This document shows positions 1 to 4,790 of a DNA stretch of 6,153 bases, in pieces; within the stretch, counting starts at the first letter, position 1, and the number at the start of each line of letters is the position of its first letter. A model generated the notes under the pieces. That model was given only the letters and a program-made list of their open reading frames with translations, ran no database searches and was not told the origin of the DNA. Origin of the DNA: a bacterium (lineage in GTDB: Bacteria; Patescibacteriota; Minisyncoccia; Minisyncoccales; JANBVM01). Location: assembly GCA_030591065.1 (NCBI GenBank), contig JAUVBU010000028.1, positions 1 to 6,153 of the forward strand, given 5' to 3'. Made by a program: the position numbers and the translations under genes.

Positions 1-47
1 AAGCAAAAGAAGTAGAATTTTTTGAAAATCTTATTAATATTTTTTAA
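1..47 (+). CDS. Possible 3' end of an upstream gene (partial)
   Basis: Frame 3 is open from the window edge and reads AKEVEFFENLINIF before a TAA at 45-47. The composition (alternating acidic and hydrophobic residues) looks like an ordinary protein C-terminus, and TAA is the stop used by every other gene here. The other two forward frames close sooner (TAG at 13-15, TGA at 23-25). Fourteen codons are too few to assign a family, so the product is unknown. A terminator-like hairpin follows within 20 bases, which fits the end of a transcription unit. Confidence 0.35.
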   Translation, partial: AKEVEFFENLINIF

Positions 48-64
48 TATTAAAATAGATTTTT

Positions 65-118
65 AGAGGCAAAAAGTTAAATATTCCTTTAATTTAAGTG
101 ATAAAGCTTTTTGTCTCT
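65..118 (+). terminator. Long stem-loop, possible terminator of the upstream gene
   Basis: The arm AGAGGCAAAAAG (65-76) pairs with CTTTTTGTCTCT (107-118): 12 pairs, one of them G-U. Inside the loop, TTAAAT (77-82) can pair with ATTTAA (92-97), stacking directly on the outer stem and leaving a 9-base bulge at 98-106. Only a short ATTTTC follows, so the U-tract is weak for a classical intrinsic terminator. The structure could instead be a structured leader element, but I recognise no riboswitch class. Its right arm overlaps the proposed -35 box of the next promoter. Confidence 0.4.
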
Positions 119-139
119 ATTTTCAAAAAACTCTATATT
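111..139 (+). promoter_or_regulatory. Predicted sigma70-like promoter for the metal/Fe-S gene run
   Basis: TTGTCT at 111-116 (four of six matches to TTGACA) is separated by exactly 17 bases from TATATT at 134-139 (five of six matches to TATAAT). Transcription would begin near 146, giving a leader of about 60 bases that starts just before the inverted repeat at 153-175. In such AT-rich DNA a chance match is possible. A weaker alternative is TAAAAT at 194-199, which would give an almost leaderless transcript for the gene at 207 but has no good -35 partner. Confidence 0.45.
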
Positions 140-152
140 AATTTAAACATTA

Positions 153-175
153 AAACTATGATAGCCTCATAGTTT
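153..175. promoter_or_regulatory. Perfect 9-bp inverted repeat, candidate operator or 5' hairpin
   Basis: AAACTATGA (153-161) and TCATAGTTT (167-175) are perfect inverted repeats around the spacer TAGCC. The element lies about 7 to 29 bases downstream of the predicted start site near 146 and 31 bases before the first ATG. No T-tract follows, so it is not a terminator. It could be the binding site of a dimeric regulator; the DUF134 protein at the end of the run is an obvious candidate but nothing here proves it. It could also be an mRNA-stabilising hairpin. Confidence 0.5.
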
Positions 176-206
176 CTAGGAAATAAAAATTTTTAAAATT
201 AACACT

Positions 207-638
207 ATGAAAATCTGTATTGTTTCTTCGGGTGAAACCTTAAATTCTTTAGCTAGTTCTCGTTTTGGTAGAGCTCCTTATCTTCTTATTTTAAACGAAA
301 AAGGGGAGATAGAAGAGGTATTATCAAACGAGGGAGTTCAAGCTATAAGGGGGGCTGGGATTGCAGCTGCCCAAGAAGTTGCTTCAACGGGAGTAAATAT
401 ATTAATATCAGGCAATATTGGACCTAAAGCTTTGGAAGTTTTAGTTGTGGCTGGAGTGAAAATCTTTTTTGCTTCACCAAACCTTACTGTTGAAAAAGCT
501 TTTCTAATGTGGAAAGAAAACAAATTAACACAAATTGATAAATCTTCGGGCCCTTCTGGTTTTGGGCAAGGGAATAATCAGGGACGTGGATTTGGTCAGG
601 GAGGTCAAGGTTTAGGAAGAGGTAGGAATAGAAGATAA
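207..638 (+). CDS. NifX/NifB-type (DIMN) cluster-binding protein with Gly-rich tail
   Basis: A 143-residue soluble protein. Residues 1-108 form a dinitrogenase iron-molybdenum cofactor (DIMN, NifX/NifB-C-like) domain: the opening strand MKICIVSSG, the FGRAP signature at 20-24, and the helix-strand-turn stretch at 49-79 containing SGNIGPKAL. In nitrogen fixers this fold carries FeMo-co precursors; in other genomes, as presumably here, it is a small metal- or Fe-S-cluster-binding protein of unknown partner. Residues 114-143 are a low-complexity tail rich in Gly, Gln, Asn and Arg with GFGQG twice, ending NRR; comparable Gly-rich tails occur in this family. The start is the first ATG in frame; no Shine-Dalgarno lies nearby (AGGAA at 178-182 is too far). 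It is the first gene after the predicted promoter and lies 7 bases before the transporter. The family is clear, the specific role is not. Confidence 0.88.
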   Translation: MKICIVSSGETLNSLASSRFGRAPYLLILNEKGEIEEVLSNEGVQAIRGAGIAAAQEVASTGVNILISGNIGPKALEVLVVAGVKIFFASPNLTVEKAFLMWKENKLTQIDKSSGPSGFGQGNNQGRGFGQGGQGLGRGRNRR

Positions 639-645
639 ATTTATT

Positions 646-1890
646 ATGAAAAAAGAAGAAATTTTAAAAAAAGGGGAAGTTGCAGCGAGAAACGCCAGTA
701 TCGTCGTTTTGTTTTTTGGTGGGTTAAAGCTTTTTGCTGGTCTTCTTTCTGGGAGTGTCGCTCTTTTGTCGGACTCTTTACATAGTATTGGAGATGCCAT
801 CGAAATTTTATTTGTTTGGTTGGGTTTTAAGATTTCTCAAAGAAAACCAACCGAAAAATTTCCCTACGGTTTCTATAAGGCTGAAAATATGGTAGCTTTG
901 GTTGTTTCTTTTTTAATTCTTTATGTTGGATACGAAGTTGCTTTAAAAAGCTATAATAGTCTGTTTGTTGAAAATTCGTTAGTTTATGCTCAAGTAGCTA
1001 TTATTGTTTCTGTTTTGGATGCAATTGTTATTTATATGTTAGGAAAATATGAATTAAGGGTTGGAAAAGAAATAAATGCCCAAAGCTTAATTGCCGAAGG
1101 GAATGAATCAAAATTACATATTTTTTTTTCAGGGTTAGTTATAATAGGAATCTTTTTCTCGTCTCTGGGCTTCTCTAGGGTAGAAGGAATTGTCGGTCTT
1201 TTAATTTCGTTATTAATTTTTAAAGTTGGAATTGATTCCGGAATAAGCTCTATTTATTCTTTAATGGATGTTAGTCCAGATAAAGAAGTGGAAGAAGAGA
1301 TTAAGGAGATTTTAAGATTGGCGCCTCACGTAAAAGATTTTTCTAACTTAAGGTTAAGGAAATCTGGCCCATTTATTTTCGGAGAAGTAAACGTAAGGGT
1401 TAAAAGGTTTTTGGAAGTTGAAAGAGCTCACGAAATTATAGATCAAATTGAAAAGAAGATAAAAACTACTGTTTCTCAGGTTGATTCTTTTATAATTCAC
1501 ATTGAACCCTTTAGACCCGAAGAACAAAAGATTATTATCCCAGTAAAAGAAAAAAATGGACTTAATTCTCTAATAGATAAGCATTTTGCTAGAGCTGAGT
1601 TTTTTGCTGTTTTGAAAACTAAAAAAACAGAAATAGAGCTTTTAGATATTAAAAAGAATCTTTTTAAGAGTAAAAAATTAAGAGCTGGACTGAGTGTTAC
1701 GGAGTATTTATTAGAGCAAAAGCCAGATATTTTAATCACTTCTGAAATTGGTCCAATATCTTTTAATATGTTGAAAAATAATTTAGTAGAGATATATAAA
1801 GTAGAAGAGGGAACGATAGAACAGATTACTAGAAGCATTTTAGAGTATAAATTAAATAAATTAGAAAAACCAACTACAACTAAAAAATAA
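646..1890 (+). CDS. Cation diffusion facilitator (CDF) metal transporter fused to a C-terminal DIMN domain
   Basis: A 414-residue inner-membrane metal/proton antiporter of the CDF family, probably an exporter of divalent metal. Six membrane segments lie near 17-37, 38-60, 82-100, 114-133, 150-173 and 178-197. TM2 carries D43-x2-H46-x3-D50, a usual CDF site. In TM5 the aligned positions are E154 and H158, in place of the usual His/Asp-x3-Asp pair. Residues about 205-288 are the cytoplasmic dimerisation domain, ending in FIIHIEP. An extra DIMN domain at about 294-400 contains HFARA (313-317) and SEIGPISFNML (366-376), matching FGRAP and GNIGPKALEVL of the gene just upstream. Ordinary CDF proteins are about 300 residues long, so the extra domain explains the length. 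It may sense metal or dock a cluster carrier, which is inference. The metal is unknown; iron, zinc or manganese are possible. Start: ATG 7 bases after the preceding stop. Confidence 0.92.
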   Translation: MKKEEILKKGEVAARNASIVVLFFGGLKLFAGLLSGSVALLSDSLHSIGDAIEILFVWLGFKISQRKPTEKFPYGFYKAENMVALVVSFLILYVGYEVALKSYNSLFVENSLVYAQVAIIVSVLDAIVIYMLGKYELRVGKEINAQSLIAEGNESKLHIFFSGLVIIGIFFSSLGFSRVEGIVGLLISLLIFKVGIDSGISSIYSLMDVSPDKEVEEEIKEILRLAPHVKDFSNLRLRKSGPFIFGEVNVRVKRFLEVERAHEIIDQIEKKIKTTVSQVDSFIIHIEPFRPEEQKIIIPVKEKNGLNSLIDKHFARAEFFAVLKTKKTEIELLDIKKNLFKSKKLRAGLSVTEYLLEQKPDILITSEIGPISFNMLKNNLVEIYKVEEGTIEQITRSILEYKLNKLEKPTTTKK

Positions 1891-1902
1891 TTAATATGAA
1901 AA
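1885..1902 (+). repeat. Gene-junction repeat, copy 1 (AAATAATTAATATGAAAA)
   Basis: These 18 bases span the TAA stop of the transporter gene, a 5-base gap TTAAT, and the ATG of the next gene. The identical 18 bases recur at 2247-2264, at the following junction. There is no Shine-Dalgarno sequence in either copy, so the pattern is a good example of how translation starts here: a stop and a start a few A/T bases apart, suggesting translational coupling. Confidence 0.6.
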
Positions 1903-2252
1903 TTGCTTTACCTACAAACGGAGAAAATTTAGAGGCTCAAATAGAACAACACTTTGGTCGTGCTAAAAATTATCTCGTCTATAATGACGAGACAAAAGAA
2001 TTTAAGGTTTACTTAAACCCAGAGACTTCAGGTGGTAGTGAGCCACCACCAGATTTTTTAAATAATTTAGGCGTAAATGTTATAATAACTTTTGGCTTAG
2101 GATCAAGAGCACAAGAGAAACTCAAAAGAATGAAAATTAAAATTTGTAAGGCTGTAGAGAAAAATATTATATCTAATATAGAAGATTTTAGACAAAATCA
2201 ATTAATAGAATTAGGTGCAGAAACATCTAATGATGAATTTTTACTTAAATAA
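1896..2252 (+). CDS. Second free-standing NifX/NifB-type (DIMN) protein
   Basis: A 118-residue soluble DIMN-domain protein of a different subtype from the gene at 207. It opens MKIALPTNG, has HFGRA at 19-23, a Gly-Pro stretch GGSEPPPDFL at 46-55 and the family turn GLGSRAQ at 67-73, then ends with IEDFRQNQLIEL and a short polar tail. This subtype is often encoded next to MinD-like ATPases with ferredoxin inserts, as it is here (5-base gap to the ATPase). Some relatives have a His in the loop before the prolines; here that stretch is GGSE, so a His ligand at that place is absent. Likely role is binding metal or an Fe-S cluster and exchanging it with the adjacent ATPase; this is inferred from context. 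The start is the first ATG, 5 bases after the previous stop. Confidence 0.85.
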   Translation: MKIALPTNGENLEAQIEQHFGRAKNYLVYNDETKEFKVYLNPETSGGSEPPPDFLNNLGVNVIITFGLGSRAQEKLKRMKIKICKAVEKNIISNIEDFRQNQLIELGAETSNDEFLLK

Positions 2253-2264
2253 TTAATATGAAAA
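2247..2264 (+). repeat. Gene-junction repeat, copy 2 (AAATAATTAATATGAAAA)
   Basis: Exact second copy of the 18 bases at 1885-1902, again covering a stop, a TTAAT gap and an ATG. Both following proteins begin Met-Lys and both preceding ones end in Lys, which explains part of the identity; the shared TAATTAATATG core is the part not dictated by protein sequence. Confidence 0.6.
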
Positions 2265-3073
2265 AAATAGCCTTTACAGGAGGGAAGGGAGGTACTGGAA
2301 AATCAACAATTGCTATTTTAAACGCAATAGAATTATTGAAAGAGAAAAAAAGAATAATTCTTTGTGATTGTGATGTGGAATGCCCTAATGATTATTTATT
2401 ACTGGACCAAAAACTTAAAAAAGCTGAGCAAAATATTTATGCAGAATATCCCAAGCTAGATAAAAGTAAATGTACTCTTTGCGGAAAATGTCAAAAAGCT
2501 TGTAGGAGTAACGCTATTTTTCAGGCTCCGGGACAATTTCCAGTATTTATTAAAGAGCTATGTTCTTCTTGTGGAGTTTGCTGGAATGTTTGTCCTCAAA
2601 AAGCTATTCAACCAGAAAAGGAAAAAATAGGTGAAATTTTTGTTAATAAGGTTAAAAAGAACTTTTGGCTTATTACTGGAGTGGTAAGACCTGGAGTAGA
2701 AGAAACCGGTCCAGCTGTTGCTAAAACCAAAAAATTTGCTTTATCCTTTGCGAAAAAACAAAAAGTAGATTTTATTTTATTTGATACTGCGGCTGGAACA
2801 CATTGTCCGGTAATAGCAGCTTTGATTGGGTCTGATTTAGCTATGGCTGTAACAGAGCCTACGCCGATGGGTGCTCATGACCTAAAGCTAGTTTTAGAAC
2901 TGTGCCAGAAGCTTAAAATACCATTTAAAGTGATTTTAAACCAATCAGACCTAGGAGATAAAAGTAAAATACTAGAGATTGTTAAAGAGTTTAAAACAAA
3001 AATTGAAAAAGAAATTCCTTATTCAAAAAAAATAGTCGAACTTTATTCAAAAGGTAGTTTATTAGATTATTAA
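2258..3073 (+). CDS. MinD/Mrp-like P-loop ATPase with inserted double-[4Fe-4S] ferredoxin domain (first paralogue)
   Basis: A 271-residue cytoplasmic ATPase of the SIMIBI (MinD/ParA/Mrp) class. The deviant Walker A motif GGKGGTGKST is at 8-17, with signature Lys10 and Lys15. CDCDVECPN at 36-44 follows the second strand. A ferredoxin-type insert at about 68-120 has C72, C75, C78, C82 and C102, C105, C108, C112, enough for two [4Fe-4S] clusters. The Walker B-like strand FILFDTAAGTHCP (172-184) includes C183, and VTEPTPMGAHDLK (198-210) is the family signature. Such proteins are related to the Mrp/ApbC/NBP35 cluster carriers and are thought to work in Fe-S or metal-cofactor handling; their exact reaction is not established. 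A paralogue lies at 4791, and the two may form a heterodimer. There is no amphipathic MinD-type C-terminal helix, which argues against a cell-division role. Confidence 0.92.
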   Translation: MKKIAFTGGKGGTGKSTIAILNAIELLKEKKRIILCDCDVECPNDYLLLDQKLKKAEQNIYAEYPKLDKSKCTLCGKCQKACRSNAIFQAPGQFPVFIKELCSSCGVCWNVCPQKAIQPEKEKIGEIFVNKVKKNFWLITGVVRPGVEETGPAVAKTKKFALSFAKKQKVDFILFDTAAGTHCPVIAALIGSDLAMAVTEPTPMGAHDLKLVLELCQKLKIPFKVILNQSDLGDKSKILEIVKEFKTKIEKEIPYSKKIVELYSKGSLLDY

Positions 3074-3090
3074 ATTTAATTTTATATTTT

Positions 3091-3603
3091 ATGGCAATTA
3101 TTTCTTCTTTAGAAAAAGACCAAGTAGGAAAAGAGCTTTTAGAGATTTATGAAGAGTTTGAAGAAAAAGGTAAGGTTCCCGAATGGGTTAAGGTAATGGC
3201 CCATAGCCCCAAAATTGCAAAAGAATTTATAGAGCTTTTTAGGGTTGTGATGGGAAAAGGAAAGATAGAAAAATTATTAAAATGGAAAATAGCTTTTGTC
3301 GTTTCTAATTCTTTAAAGTGTGAATTTTGCGTAGATGTTACTACTAAAATGTTAAAAACTCTTGGGGCGTCTGACGAAATTATTAAGAATGTAAAAGAGG
3401 GAGGCGGATTAACCGAAGATGAAAAAGAAGTTTTAAGTCTAGTTAAAGAGGTAACTTTAAAGGCTTATGTTTGTACTCCTGAACTTTTGAGCGAATTAAA
3501 AAATGACTTTTCCGAAGCTCAAGTTGTAGAAATTGTTTCTATAATTGGATTGTTTAATTATATTAATCGTTTTAACAACACGCTTTGTATTCTTCCTGAA
3601 TAA
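3091..3603 (+). CDS. AhpD/carboxymuconolactone decarboxylase-like protein with CxxC but no catalytic His
   Basis: A 170-residue, mostly helical soluble protein resembling the AhpD/CMD fold. The diagnostic segment is at 62-92: a helix leading to C77-E-F-C80 and then a helix ending LKTLGAS, like the family's CxYC...AG pattern. AhpD enzymes use CxxC followed by a His four residues after the second Cys as a thiol peroxidase site; here that position is T84. The conserved Glu about a dozen residues before the first Cys is also absent (W65, K66). It therefore keeps the redox Cys pair without the rest of the proton relay and may be a thiol-disulfide or metal-binding protein and not a peroxidase. Cys128 and Cys166 are further thiols. 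It follows the first ATPase by 17 bases and sits in the metal/Fe-S run, so a redox accessory role is plausible. Family confidence is moderate to good; function is open. Confidence 0.75.
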   Translation: MAIISSLEKDQVGKELLEIYEEFEEKGKVPEWVKVMAHSPKIAKEFIELFRVVMGKGKIEKLLKWKIAFVVSNSLKCEFCVDVTTKMLKTLGASDEIIKNVKEGGGLTEDEKEVLSLVKEVTLKAYVCTPELLSELKNDFSEAQVVEIVSIIGLFNYINRFNNTLCILPE

Positions 3604-3611
3604 ATTTTTCT

Positions 3612-3627
3612 GTGTTTTATAAAACAC
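3612..3627. repeat. Perfect 16-bp palindrome in the intergenic gap
   Basis: GTGTTTTATAAAACAC reads the same on both strands with no spacer. It lies 8 bases after the stop of the CxxC protein and 38 bases before the preferred ATG of the phosphatase, in the largest gap between genes in the run (62 bases). A smaller dyad TTACGGTAA (3629-3637) follows directly. No T-tract follows and there is no loop, so it is not a terminator; a site for a dimeric DNA-binding protein is the natural reading, unproven. Confidence 0.5.
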
Positions 3628-3665
3628 CTTACGGTAAACTATTAAAAACAATTAGAAATTCTCCT

Positions 3666-4193
3666 ATGGTTAAAATTGTTGTTGGTTCAAGAAACCCAGT
3701 AAAAGCTAAATGTGTTGAAAATGTATTTTTAAGATACTTTAAAGACGTAGAGGTTGTTACTGATAGTGTCAACTCTTTTGTTTCCGAACAACCATTTTCA
3801 GAACAAGAGACTCTTTTGGGAGCCAAAAATAGAGCTAAAGAAGTTTTTGTGAAAAATAATCCTGATTTCGGAATAGGAATAGAGGGTGGATTAGAAGAGA
3901 TAGAAAAGAAGCTCTATGCTTTCGCTTGGATTTGTATTAGAGCTAAGGATGGAAAAATTGGTCTTGGAAAAACGGCTAGCTTTCCTCTTCCTAAAAGGAT
4001 TGAAGAATTAATTAGAGAGGGAATGGAGTTAGGGGAGGCAGACGACATAGTTTTTAAAAGAAAAAATTCAAAACAAAAAATGGGAGCAATTGGTCTTCTT
4101 TCTAAAGAGGTATTAGGAAGAGCAGAACTATATGAGCACGGAGTAATTTCAGCCTTATTACCGTTTCTAAACAAAGAATTATATTTTATTTAA
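3666..4193 (+). CDS. yjjX: DUF84/YjjX-type inosine/xanthosine triphosphatase
   Basis: A 175-residue housecleaning phosphatase that hydrolyses ITP and XTP, keeping deaminated purines out of nucleic acids. From the ATG at 3666 it opens MVKIVVGSRNPVKAKCVENVF, the family's nucleotide-binding N-terminus (SxNPxK). It continues with EQPFSEQETLLGAKNRA (41-57), GIGIEGGLE (69-77, the acidic metal-binding turn), and AIGLLSKEVLGRAELYEHGV (141-160), all typical of the DUF84 family; E. coli YjjX is about 170 residues. A GTG at 3612 would add 18 residues, but the extension has no family counterpart and begins inside a perfect palindrome, so the ATG is preferred. It is followed after 23 bases by the DNA glycosylase, making a nucleotide/DNA-quality pair in the middle of the metal genes. 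Confidence 0.9.
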   Translation: MVKIVVGSRNPVKAKCVENVFLRYFKDVEVVTDSVNSFVSEQPFSEQETLLGAKNRAKEVFVKNNPDFGIGIEGGLEEIEKKLYAFAWICIRAKDGKIGLGKTASFPLPKRIEELIREGMELGEADDIVFKRKNSKQKMGAIGLLSKEVLGRAELYEHGVISALLPFLNKELYFI

Positions 4194-4216
4194 ATATTTA
4201 GGCTTAAGATAAAAAA

Positions 4217-4789
4217 ATGAAGGAAGAGCTTAAAAAAATTAAAGAAGAAGTTTTAAATTGTAAAAAATGTTCTCTTTTTAAAACTAGAACATTTCCGGTA
4301 ATCGGACAGGGGAGTCATAGTGCAAAAATTGTATTCATCGGAGAAGCTCCGGGAGCTAACGAAGACAAGACTGGTCGTCCTTTTTGTGGAGCATCAGGAA
4401 AAATTTTAGACGAACTTTTAGCTCATATCAAAATTAAAAGAGAAGATATTTATATTTGTAATATTTTAAAGTGCCGTCCATCTCAAAACCGTAAACCACA
4501 AAAAGAAGAAATTGAAGTTTGCACTTCTTACTTAGAAAGACAAATTAAAACTATAAACCCTAAGGTAATTTGTACTTTAGGTAATTATTCAACAGCTTTT
4601 ATTTTTGAAAAATACGGACTAAAAGATCAAATTCAAGGAATAAGTAAAATTCATGGAAAAATCTTTGAGGTAGATAGTCTTTTTGGAAAAATTAAAATTA
4701 TTCCTTTTTTCCATCCAGCGGTAGCCACTTATAATCGTAATACCATAGAAGTTCTTAAAAAAGATTTTGAGATCTTAAAAGAAATATAA
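4217..4789 (+). CDS. Family 4 (Fe-S) uracil-DNA glycosylase
   Basis: A 190-residue DNA repair enzyme that removes uracil arising from cytosine deamination. The four cluster ligands are visible: C15 and C18 (NCKKC), then C86 and C102, matching the family 4 spacing for one [4Fe-4S] cluster. Motif A is GEAPGANED at 42-50 (water-activating region), GRPFCGASGKILDELL at 53-68 is the conserved helix that follows, and the second active-site motif HPAVA is at 166-170. Length is typical for family 4 enzymes of thermophiles and many small-genome bacteria. It depends on a cluster that the flanking ATPases might help to supply, which is inference. It begins 23 bases after the phosphatase and ends one base before the second ATPase, so it is probably cotranscribed with that ATPase. 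Confidence 0.93.
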   Translation: MKEELKKIKEEVLNCKKCSLFKTRTFPVIGQGSHSAKIVFIGEAPGANEDKTGRPFCGASGKILDELLAHIKIKREDIYICNILKCRPSQNRKPQKEEIEVCTSYLERQIKTINPKVICTLGNYSTAFIFEKYGLKDQIQGISKIHGKIFEVDSLFGKIKIIPFFHPAVATYNRNTIEVLKKDFEILKEI

Positions 4790-4790
4790 A

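Noticed and set aside
207..3073. A nitrogen-fixation (nif) cluster, suggested by three NifX/NifB-like domains
   Set aside because: No NifH, NifD, NifK, NifE, NifN or radical-SAM NifB is present. DIMN domains are common in non-fixing genomes next to MinD-ferredoxin ATPases, which is the arrangement seen.
3083..3088. TATATT as a -10 box for the CxxC protein gene
   Set aside because: It ends two bases before the ATG, so transcription would start inside the gene, and no -35 is visible. Background A/T composition explains it.
3612..3665. GTG start giving the YjjX-type phosphatase 18 extra residues
   Set aside because: The family begins at the MVKIVVGSRNP segment, the extension has no recognisable counterpart, and the GTG is part of a perfect 16-bp palindrome. 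ATG 3666 is preferred.
338..4174. Minus-strand open frames at 338-523, 612-800, 1497-1838, 3629-3826 and 3914-4174
   Set aside because: Each lies wholly or almost wholly inside a well-supported + strand gene, and none shows a recognisable domain.
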